Assembly: GCA_002418205.1 (NCBI GenBank)
Contig: DIDP01000012.1
Span: 34,879 to 98,878 of the forward strand
From: Anaerolineales bacterium UBA5797
GTDB lineage: Bacteria; Chloroflexota; Anaerolineae; Anaerolineales; Villigracilaceae
DNA: 64,000 nt
Direction of reading: 5' to 3'
Shown piece after piece: positions 58,086 through 64,000 of the stretch. The notes beneath the pieces were generated by a model, which ran no database searches, was not told where the DNA came from, and saw nothing but the letters and a program-made list of their open reading frames with translations. Each line of letters starts with the position of its first letter. Position 1 is the stretch's first letter. Made by a program: the position numbers and the translations under genes.

Positions 58086-58838
58086 ATGAACGCCAAAAAA
58101 ATGTTCCAATTGATCGTCGTCGCAGCGCTTCTGATCACTTCCTTTGCCTCGGCGGGCAGCGCGCTGGCCTGGTCCAGGTGCCCCAGCTACATCACGGTGC
58201 AATGGGGTGATACGCTGAGCGGCATTGCAGTGCAGTGCGGCACCACGGTGGACGCCATCCGCGCGGCGAACCCCGGTCTCGGTTGGTGGCTATACGCCGG
58301 GCAGACGCTTTACATCCCAACCGGTGGTGACGGCTATCCGCCTCCGCCTCCCCCGCCCTCGAAATTCACCACCTACGAAGTACACTGGGGCGATACCATC
58401 GGGAAGATCGCGGCCAGGACCGGCGTCAGCGTGTACGATATTCTGTCGATCAACCCGCAGATCTATAACCCAAGCCTGATCTACGCCGGGCAGATCATCT
58501 TCCTGCCGCCGGGTGTGATCGTCCAGCCGCCAAAATATCCGCCCCATTCCGATTGTCCCTGCCCAACCCCGCCTCCATCCACCGATTCCTACTCGAAGGT
58601 GAAGATCGACTATAAAAACGGCATGTACCTCCGCAGTGCTCCGAACGGTACGATCCTTTCCTCGGCGGTGAACAAGGAGACGGTCTACTACAAGCCCAGT
58701 TCCATTTTTATCGACAAAAAGTGGAGGGTCTGGGTGGAGGTCAAACTCTACCCGCCTGTCAAAGGCTATTACACGGGCTGGCTGATGGTGAGAGACCAGT
58801 TCGGCACCTATTTCACCAGTCCGCAGATCGACCCATAA
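58086..58838 (+). CDS. Secreted protein with two LysM domains and a C-terminal SH3-like region
   Basis: 250 residues. A signal peptide (1-28, ending SALA) is followed by two LysM domains (about 33-78 and 93-140), seen as YITVQWGDTLSGIAVQCGTT and TYEVHWGDTIGKIAARTGVS. These bind peptidoglycan or chitin. A Pro-rich linker separates them, and a second one leads to a C-terminal beta domain (about 170-250: YLRSAPNGTI, WRVWVEVKLYPPVKGYYTGWLMV) similar to SH3b modules. It is probably cell-wall attached. It has its own promoter and a terminator. Confidence 0.9.
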   Translation: MNAKKMFQLIVVAALLITSFASAGSALAWSRCPSYITVQWGDTLSGIAVQCGTTVDAIRAANPGLGWWLYAGQTLYIPTGGDGYPPPPPPPSKFTTYEVHWGDTIGKIAARTGVSVYDILSINPQIYNPSLIYAGQIIFLPPGVIVQPPKYPPHSDCPCPTPPPSTDSYSKVKIDYKNGMYLRSAPNGTILSSAVNKETVYYKPSSIFIDKKWRVWVEVKLYPPVKGYYTGWLMVRDQFGTYFTSPQIDP

Positions 58839-58854
58839 CCCATACCTGCAAAAC

Positions 58855-58884
58855 AAGCCCCAGATCATCGGGGCTTATTTTTTT
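58855..58884 (+). terminator. Intrinsic terminator after the LysM gene
   Basis: Stem AAGCCCC (58855-58861) with GGGGCTT (58870-58876), then a T-run to 58884. Confidence 0.85.
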
Positions 58885-58953
58885 CCCGGTGCGGATGGGA
58901 AGGTCAACAATGCAGTACGATGGACGCAAGATCACAACATCAAGGTGACAACG

Positions 58954-59970
58954 ATGCAAAATGAACTCACACAACCCGGTCCACTGCTCGATAAGGATGG
59001 CAGGCTGGCACAGGTCGGCTGGTCGCGCAAGCCATTGCTCGATTGCAACCTCGAGAACGCGCGCTTCCACCGCTTCCGCGTCAAACGCTGGGACTATTAC
59101 GCGGTCTTCACGCCGAACCGCTTCTTCTCCGCCACCATCGCGGACCTCGGCTACGCGGGCAACCTCTTCGTTTACACGCTCGACTTCAAAACGGGCGAAC
59201 TGCATGAGGAGGGGTTGGTCATCCCGTTTGGGAACGGGATCAGCCTCGAGCGGAATCCCGAAGCGGGCGAAGCATCCTTCAAGAATGACAAAGCCTCACT
59301 GCACTTTCAAGCGGATGGCGGCAAGCGCCGCGTCATCGTCCATTGGGCTGGTTTCCATAACGGACGCGGCATCCACGCTGACATCACTCTGCGCGAGCTG
59401 CCAGACCACGAGTCCATGAACATCATCATCCCCATCGGCGAAAAACGCTTCTACGATAACACCAAGATCAACTGCATGCCTGCACAGGGACACATCCAAT
59501 ACGGCGACCAAGGCGAGGACCTCCAGCCTGAAACCTGCATCGGTTCGCTCGATTGGGGGCGCGGCGTGTGGGAATATCAAAGTTTCTGGAATTGGGCGAG
59601 CGCCTCCGGCTTCATGCCCGATGGACGCACGATCGGCTTGAATTTCGGACAGGGCTTCGGCGACCTGAGCAAAGCCACCGAGAACGCGGTCATTCTGGAT
59701 GGGCGTGTTCATAAACTTGGAAAGGTCAAGTTCGATTACAAGTCTGGCGATTACATGCAGCCCTGGCGCTTCCGCGATGAAGAGGGACGCCTCGACCTGA
59801 CCTTCACGCCCTTCAAGGACCGCACCGCGCGCACAAACCTGGGCATCATCTTCAGCGAGGTCCATCAGATGTTCGGGCGTTACAATGGGCGCGCCATCCT
59901 TGACGATGGCACATCCCTTGAAATCCACGACCTGATCGGTTTCGCCGAGGAACACCATGCACGCTGGTAA
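58954..59970 (+). CDS. DUF2804 family protein
   Basis: 338 residues, no signal. Recognised blocks of DUF2804 are GPLLDKDGRLAQVGWSRKPLLDCN at the start, KRWDYYAVFTPNRFFSATIADLGYAG, and SLDWGRGVWEYQSFWNWASASGF late in the protein. The fold is beta-rich and the family has no established function. ATG 58954 is preferred over GTG 58945 because AAGGTG is spaced properly for it. Followed by a VOC gene after 8 bases. Confidence 0.85.
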   Translation: MQNELTQPGPLLDKDGRLAQVGWSRKPLLDCNLENARFHRFRVKRWDYYAVFTPNRFFSATIADLGYAGNLFVYTLDFKTGELHEEGLVIPFGNGISLERNPEAGEASFKNDKASLHFQADGGKRRVIVHWAGFHNGRGIHADITLRELPDHESMNIIIPIGEKRFYDNTKINCMPAQGHIQYGDQGEDLQPETCIGSLDWGRGVWEYQSFWNWASASGFMPDGRTIGLNFGQGFGDLSKATENAVILDGRVHKLGKVKFDYKSGDYMQPWRFRDEEGRLDLTFTPFKDRTARTNLGIIFSEVHQMFGRYNGRAILDDGTSLEIHDLIGFAEEHHARW

Positions 59971-59978
59971 GAAATAAT

Positions 59979-60368
59979 ATGAACCAGACCATCGGTGCGA
60001 TTTCCCTGCTCGTGCGCGATTACGATGAGGCAATTTCTTTTTACACGAACAAGCTCGGGTTCATATTGGTCGAGGATACGGACTTGGGCGGAGGCAAACG
60101 CTGGGTAACGGTCGCCCCACCCGGGTCCGGCGGGACGCGCTTGTTGCTGGCGAAGGCAGCCTCACCCGAGCAGGAATCCCGCATCGGGAACCAGACCGGC
60201 GGGCGCGTCTTCCTGTTCCTCCACACAGATGATTTCCGGCGCGATCACGAAGCGATGCAGGCGAACGGCGTCCGCTTTTTGGAGGAACCGAGGCATGAAT
60301 CCTACGGGACGGTTGTCGTCTTTGAAGATCTGTATGGCAACAAGTGGGACCTTTTGGAGGCTAAATAG
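59979..60368 (+). CDS. VOC family protein (glyoxalase-like)
   Basis: 129 residues, one VOC unit pair: GAISLLVRDYDEAISFYTNKLGF and GTVVVFEDLYGNKWDLLEAK at the end, with Asp/Glu metal positions. It is closest in style to the glyoxalase/bleomycin-resistance branch. Eight bases after the DUF2804 gene, so co-transcribed with it. Reaction unknown. Confidence 0.87.
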   Translation: MNQTIGAISLLVRDYDEAISFYTNKLGFILVEDTDLGGGKRWVTVAPPGSGGTRLLLAKAASPEQESRIGNQTGGRVFLFLHTDDFRRDHEAMQANGVRFLEEPRHESYGTVVVFEDLYGNKWDLLEAK

Positions 60369-60417
60369 CCAATTATTAAAAGTAGTTACAGAATGTGCCG
60401 GATCGAATTTAAGTCGT

Positions 60418-60423
60418 TATAAT
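60418..60423 (+). promoter_or_regulatory. Likely -10 of the metalloprotease transcript
   Basis: A perfect TATAAT placed 26 bases before the riboswitch aptamer; the -35 (near 60395) is poor, so the promoter may need an activator. Confidence 0.5.
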
Positions 60424-60448
60424 GATTTGTAGACACCCCCCAAAAATA

Positions 60449-60559
60449 CCCGAAACGGTAAACCCACTGTGAAGTGGGGGCACAAAGTCATGGGTCCCGC
60501 CAGGGCGGGATCGCCAGACAGCCGAAGGTAATATTGCCTTCGGCTGTCTGGCTTTCGGG
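60449..60559 (+). promoter_or_regulatory. Probable cyclic di-GMP-I (GEMM) riboswitch
   Basis: A closing helix CCCGAAA/TTTCGGG (60449-60455 and 60553-60559) holds GGTAAACC, a stem-loop CCACTGTGAAGTGG, and GGGCACAAAGTCATGGGTC. The last matches the conserved GGACGCAAAGCCACGGG block of GEMM-I aptamers with substitutions. A second long hairpin (about 60513-60552; CCAGACAGCCGAAGG and complement) follows. The gene controlled is a secreted protease, a usual target of this class. Downstream an inverted repeat TTCCAG/CTGGAA (about 60588-60619) may be the expression platform. A related cGAMP-type specificity cannot be excluded. Confidence 0.72.
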
Positions 60560-60684
60560 AAGATTTAGGAAAGGAGGCGCCTCTTCCAGAAACAGCATAA
60601 TTGTTCGCGCTGGAAACATCAATACGACAACCCCAACAGTATTCAAATCATACGTTCTATCGTTGATCAAAGGAGGATACGATA

Positions 60685-62595
60685 ATGGACAAACTTCTCA
60701 AAAAGTTCCTTGGGGCGGCAACCGTTCTGGTATTGGTCGCGGCCCTGCTGCCTGCCACCGGCGTTGCATTCGCCGGGAAGTCCGCGCCGCCGACGTTGAC
60801 CACACTCCAGCCGGGCGGTTTCCGCAGCCTCGAACAGGACCTGACGGTCAACGTGGTGTTCGTGGGGTATGAGCAGGGTGCCGGTTATCAGGATATCGAT
60901 GAAACCGCATTTCTTGCCGGACTCCCCGCGTCATACCGGACGATCAACCGCTACCCCTATTTCTATGGAAACAAACAGTTCCTCGGGGTGGATTTCACAT
61001 ACGACTACAACTTGGTCTTTGCCGATACTGCATTTGAAGATGCCTTCTTCGGCTATCTGGATACGATCAAGGTTTCCAAGCCTCTTTCCCTCACCCAGGT
61101 ATGGTACAACGTCGAGGCAAACCGGTCGCTGGATATTACAGAAAACTACTGGATCGACGCGCCGTCCGTCGAGCAGTGGCTGGCAGACAATACAAGCAGC
61201 ATGATCGGTGTCGACACATCGCAATATACGATCTTCTTCATCAATTGGTACAGCCGCCCGGATTTCAAGTTCCACGTCTACACCAAGACCGATGAGCCTG
61301 ATCCCGATACCGGATACAACTTCGGCGAACTGCGCGAATCGCGCAAGGTCATCGCCTGGGGCGGGACCACACCCGATGACGAAGAAAGCGGACTCGGTTC
61401 CCTGCACCGCATCTGGTTCTATGACCTGTCGGCGGGTCCGGACTACTGGACCGATAACTATGCCATCGACGCCGCGCCCGGCTATACCATGCCGCCGATC
61501 TGGGAATATGGCAACATGGCTGGCTATCGTCCCTTCGACGATCTTTCGGGCGATCTGGGCAAGGTGGCGCGTTACGTGGCGATCGACCTGCTCTTCACCA
61601 CCTCCCCGCTCTACAAGCCGGCTCTCTCGCCGCCGAAACTCCCGGAGACCGTCCAGGTGGATATCAATCTTTACCAGATCGATCCCAGTTTCGATGCAAC
61701 CACACTCTTCGATACCGACCTGATCCCCCAGGAGTTGGGTGAGTTGCTGGCACACAATTCTGTATCGGTCGATCTTGCGGAAGCCCCCTTCAAGTCACGG
61801 GCTGAAGATGTCTACAACTGCTTCATTATCGACATCTCATGCTACGGCAGCCGCCTGTTCGGCATCGCATTCGGAGATCTGTTCCTCTACCACAACGATC
61901 ACCTGATCGATTACCTGGATGGCGATGCAGACTATGAGGTGCCAGTGTTCGGTTATTACGACTCCGAGCCCTTCGCCGCCGGTGGGTTGCTTGGCTTTGC
62001 GGATGACGATTGGGCAACGGGGACGCAGAGTTACGTTTTCGCCTTCGATGATCCCGCTCTCCAGGCCTCCGGTTACGGTTTTTCGTCAACGGTCATCCAT
62101 GAGGTCGGTCACCACATTGGCATGTCTCATCCGCACGATGGCTATGATTACGAAACAGATACGGACTTTGGACCGGACGGCGATTTCTATTTCGCCTGGT
62201 CCGGCGACGAGTCCAACACAATCATGAGCTACATCGACCTGAACTGGGACTTCAGCCAGTTCGACCGCGACAATATGAACCGCTACACGACTGCGATCTA
62301 CCTCAACCAGGCGAATGCGATCCTGGCAGATATTTATGCCAGTTCCAAAGCCGCCCAGGCTGGCAGTCTGTTGACCTCGGCAGACAATCACGCTGCGCAG
62401 GCATTGACCGCCTATGCAGCAATGGACTATGCCGGCGCCGCCATGCACGCAAAGCTGGCATACCTCGACGTGCTGGCTGCCGCCGCGCAGATCAATGTCA
62501 AGGTGGAACCGCAATCCTGGCAGGCAGACTACAAGGCGAAAGGCGAAAGCAGCAAATTCGTCGATAGTGTTGATTACCAACGCAGTAAACCGTAA
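60685..62595 (+). CDS. Secreted metzincin-type zinc metalloprotease
   Basis: 636 residues with a signal peptide (1-29, ending AFA). The zinc motif is HEVGHHIGMSH at 472-482 (HExxHxxGxxH) with a Met-turn IMSYI near 513, both hallmarks of metzincins. It has no recognised propeptide inhibitory Cys motif. The N-terminal 450 residues contain strand-rich repeats without family match. A C-terminal Ala-rich helical part (about 540-636) follows. AAAGGAGG precedes the ATG. The riboswitch upstream links it to c-di-GMP. Probably digests extracellular matrix or surface protein; substrate unknown. Confidence 0.87.
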   Translation: MDKLLKKFLGAATVLVLVAALLPATGVAFAGKSAPPTLTTLQPGGFRSLEQDLTVNVVFVGYEQGAGYQDIDETAFLAGLPASYRTINRYPYFYGNKQFLGVDFTYDYNLVFADTAFEDAFFGYLDTIKVSKPLSLTQVWYNVEANRSLDITENYWIDAPSVEQWLADNTSSMIGVDTSQYTIFFINWYSRPDFKFHVYTKTDEPDPDTGYNFGELRESRKVIAWGGTTPDDEESGLGSLHRIWFYDLSAGPDYWTDNYAIDAAPGYTMPPIWEYGNMAGYRPFDDLSGDLGKVARYVAIDLLFTTSPLYKPALSPPKLPETVQVDINLYQIDPSFDATTLFDTDLIPQELGELLAHNSVSVDLAEAPFKSRAEDVYNCFIIDISCYGSRLFGIAFGDLFLYHNDHLIDYLDGDADYEVPVFGYYDSEPFAAGGLLGFADDDWATGTQSYVFAFDDPALQASGYGFSSTVIHEVGHHIGMSHPHDGYDYETDTDFGPDGDFYFAWSGDESNTIMSYIDLNWDFSQFDRDNMNRYTTAIYLNQANAILADIYASSKAAQAGSLLTSADNHAAQALTAYAAMDYAGAAMHAKLAYLDVLAAAAQINVKVEPQSWQADYKAKGESSKFVDSVDYQRSKP

Positions 62596-62626
62596 AGCTT
62601 CAAAGCCGGATCACTATAAGTTTTCA

Positions 62627-62665
62627 GACAGATCCCGGGCAAATCGCCCCGGGGTCTGTCCTTTT
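62627..62665 (+). terminator. Intrinsic terminator of the metalloprotease gene
   Basis: Stem of about 13 bp with one G-T wobble (GACAGATCCCGGG at 62627-62639, CCCGGGGTCTGTC at 62648-62660), then T-rich end. Confidence 0.87.
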
Positions 62666-62677
62666 AAGCTCGACATC

Positions 62678-62705
62678 TTGACAAATAGACAAACTTCTAT
62701 ATAAT
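62678..62705 (+). promoter_or_regulatory. arsR promoter with ArsR operator
   Basis: TTGACA (62678-62683), 16-bp spacer, TATAAT (62700-62705). The spacer holds ATAGACAAACTTCTAT (62685-62700), a near-copy of the perfect palindrome before arsM. ArsR bound here would block polymerase. Confidence 0.78.
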
Positions 62706-62727
62706 AGACACATCGAAGGTTATCTAT

Positions 62728-63039
62728 ATGAAATTCGACCCTGTCCTTTTCGCCAAAGCCATCGCCGATGACACCCGCCAGAGAATCATGAGCGAGTGTT
62801 GTTGCTGCTGGTTGTCGGTCAATGAGATCGTGGAGAAGGTCGGGTTTTCCCAGCCCACCATCTCGCATCATCTTGCCATCCTGCGCGATGCAGGTCTTGT
62901 GGACATGCGTGAGGAAGGCAAGCAGACTTTTTATACGCTCAACCAGGACCGCATCGCGGTGTGTTGCGGTCAGATCATGCTCAAGTTCGCGCCTGAATCT
63001 GAAACCACGCTTACCGTCAAACAAGCCATCCAGAGTTGA
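62728..63039 (+). CDS. arsR: ArsR-family metalloregulator
   Basis: 103 residues. A winged-helix domain with the signature SVNEIVEKVGFSQPTISHHLAILRDAGLV. Four consecutive cysteines (Cys24-27, ECCCCWLS) replace the usual ELCVCDL metal site, and Cys79-80 lie near the end. These may bind As(III) and release the DNA. It precedes arsM with its own terminator in between, and both have the same operator core. Confidence 0.9.
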   Translation: MKFDPVLFAKAIADDTRQRIMSECCCCWLSVNEIVEKVGFSQPTISHHLAILRDAGLVDMREEGKQTFYTLNQDRIAVCCGQIMLKFAPESETTLTVKQAIQS

Positions 63040-63042
63040 AGG

Positions 63043-63076
63043 CGGGACGCCATCCTAGGCGGCGTCCCGTTAATTT
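63043..63076 (+). terminator. Intrinsic terminator between arsR and arsM
   Basis: Perfect 9-bp stem CGGGACGCC/GGCGTCCCG (63043-63051 and 63061-63069), then TTAATTTTT. Confidence 0.82.
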
Positions 63077-63086
63077 TTACCAAAAC

Positions 63087-63106
63087 ACATAGACAAACGT
63101 CTATGT
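63087..63106 (+). promoter_or_regulatory. ArsR operator before arsM
   Basis: Perfect palindrome ACATAGAC-AAAC-GTCTATGT. The core matches the element at 62685-62700, indicating shared ArsR control. It lies 13 bases from the arsM start, just ahead of the ribosome site AAAGGAG. Confidence 0.75.
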
Positions 63107-63119
63107 AAAGGAGAAAAAA

Positions 63120-63914
63120 ATGACTGCAAATACCCCCATCCATGAGGCGGTCCGCGAACATTACGCGGAACGGATCAAAGGCAACGCCTCCTGTTGCGGA
63201 CCTGACGCCTGCTCCTGCTCCGACAGCAGCCTCTACCCTGAAGACCTGCTTGCCACCCTCCCCGAGGGCGAATCAGCTGTCAGTTACGGCTGCGGCGACC
63301 CGATCACGCTCGCCTCCCTGCAGCCCGGACAGACCGTCCTTGACCTCGGCTCGGGCGCGGGGCTGGATTGTTTCTTCGCCGCCAAACAGGTCGGCGAGAC
63401 GGGACATGTCATCGGCGTGGATATGACCCCTGAAATGCTCGAACGCGCCAGGTCCAGTGCGAAACGGTTGGGAATATCCAATGTCGAATTCCGCCAGGGA
63501 TTCATCGAAGACCTGCCTGTGGAATCCAACACAGTGGATGTGATCATCTCGAACTGCGTCATCAACCTATCGCCGGATAAGTCGAAAGTGTTCGCTGAAA
63601 CATTCCGCGTCCTCAAACCTGGCGGCAAACTCGCCGTATCGGACATCGTCACCGATGGTCCCCTGCCCGAGGCTGTGAAACAAAGCCTGAGCGCCTGGGC
63701 GGGATGTGTGGCGGGCGCGGTCGAAGCGAAGGATTACATCGGCATGATGGAGGCGGTCGGCTTCACGAATGTTTCGGTCACGCCCGTGTTCTTCGCCAAA
63801 GAGGATGTGGACTCTGCCCTTAATGAGATGAAACTGGATGTGCAGGAATATCCGCGCGAGGACGTTTACAAGGCGGTCTACAGCGCGAAGATCACGGCAT
63901 ATAAGCCAGCGTAA
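63120..63914 (+). CDS. arsM: Arsenite S-adenosylmethyltransferase
   Basis: 264 residues. ArsM methylates As(III) with SAM to volatile or excreted forms. The SAM site is VLDLGSGAGLDCF with the acidic VIGVDMTPEML. Arsenic-binding cysteines are Cys58 (SYGCGDP), Cys146 (ISNCVINL) and Cys196 (WAGCVAGA), plus an N-terminal CCGPDACSC cluster. All match the ArsM family. It is controlled with arsR and ends at a terminator. Cytosolic. Confidence 0.96.
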   Translation: MTANTPIHEAVREHYAERIKGNASCCGPDACSCSDSSLYPEDLLATLPEGESAVSYGCGDPITLASLQPGQTVLDLGSGAGLDCFFAAKQVGETGHVIGVDMTPEMLERARSSAKRLGISNVEFRQGFIEDLPVESNTVDVIISNCVINLSPDKSKVFAETFRVLKPGGKLAVSDIVTDGPLPEAVKQSLSAWAGCVAGAVEAKDYIGMMEAVGFTNVSVTPVFFAKEDVDSALNEMKLDVQEYPREDVYKAVYSAKITAYKPA

Positions 63915-63918
63915 ACTC

Positions 63919-63957
63919 AAGTGACAGTCACTTTGAAAGTGATTGTCACTTTTTTTC
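63919..63957 (+). terminator. Intrinsic terminator after arsM
   Basis: Long stem AAGTGACAGTCACTTT / AAAGTGATTGTCACTT with one mismatch, 63919-63952, then a T-run. Confidence 0.88.
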
Positions 63958-64000
63958 TTAACCTGCCATAATCTTCGTCATCTTGACAGTGCAATCGTTC

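Noticed and set aside
60474..60872. 132-codon ORF over the riboswitch and protease start
   Set aside because: It lies in the aptamer hairpins and then shadows the protease frame.
63983..63988. TTGACA at the window end
   Set aside because: The matching -10 falls at or beyond the edge, so a promoter cannot be called.
1..64000. tRNA, rRNA, CRISPR array, insertion-sequence transposase or phage structural genes
   Set aside because: None was seen. Direct repeats with regular spacers are absent, and short repeats found are inverted and dispersed.

Overview
The window looks like a chromosomal segment of a Chloroflexota bacterium, most likely an Anaerolineae relative. This is an inference from moderately high GC, split glycine decarboxylase genes (gcvPA/gcvPB), very large soluble-adenylyl-cyclase-like proteins, a triple-FHA ABC transporter, many secreted proteins and lipoproteins with Thr/Pro-rich linkers, and many short palindromic repeats. 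No rRNA, tRNA, CRISPR array, transposase or phage structural module was seen.

Layout. 1-7.4 kb: clpB (cut by the window edge), a DUF2202 ferritin-like secreted protein, a membrane Fe-S protein with a downstream partner, and recJ behind a tiny leader ORF. 7.4-11.2 kb: a glycine-cleavage operon (gcvH-gcvPA-gcvPB) led by a promoter, a tandem glycine riboswitch and an intrinsic terminator. 11.2-16.6 kb: a DUF2726 nuclease-like gene, a mini membrane protein, and a PadR regulator translationally coupled to four tandem paralogous membrane proteins. 16.6-21.3 kb: a compact plus-strand run of metabolic and membrane genes (phosphoesterase, homocysteine methyltransferase family, PAP2-like, PPOX-like, monooxygenase-like, LysE). 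21.3-29.3 kb: an acyl-activation set (ACP, acyl-AMP ligase, AcpS) beside a divergent 3xFHA-ABC transporter, a condensation-like acyltransferase and a C69/secernin-type peptidase.

29.3-40.8 kb is the most striking region. It is one minus-strand array in which two sAC-like proteins (two cyclase domains, P-loop ATPase, TPR region; about 1410 residues each) alternate with two cytochromes P450. In each cyclase the metal-binding residues sit in the first domain and the transition-state residues in the second, spaced as in animal ADCY10. Both P450s lack the usual I-helix acid-alcohol pair.

40.9-47.1 kb: a lipoprotein, a ferritin-like/VIT1 fusion, a DUF1786 protein, a VOC protein, a DUF5519 protein and glmS. 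glmS carries an in-frame copy of a short inverted-repeat element, and a remnant of a second glmS tail lies just downstream. 47.3-53.3 kb: an A+T-rich island of six co-directional genes. It opens with a DUF6345 protein that has caspase-fold (clan CD) His and Asp-x-Cys motifs. It continues with two unrecognised proteins, a fibre-like protein, a propeller-like protein and a PHP-domain lipoprotein. It is probably horizontally acquired and is the best candidate for an undescribed multi-protein system.

53.3-64 kb: a repeat-rich gap, an MFS exporter, a small membrane protein, a hydrolase with an attenuator-like leader, a LysM protein, a DUF2804 protein and a VOC protein. Then comes a secreted metzincin-type protease behind a probable c-di-GMP-I riboswitch, and last an ArsR/ArsM arsenic pair with matching operator palindromes.
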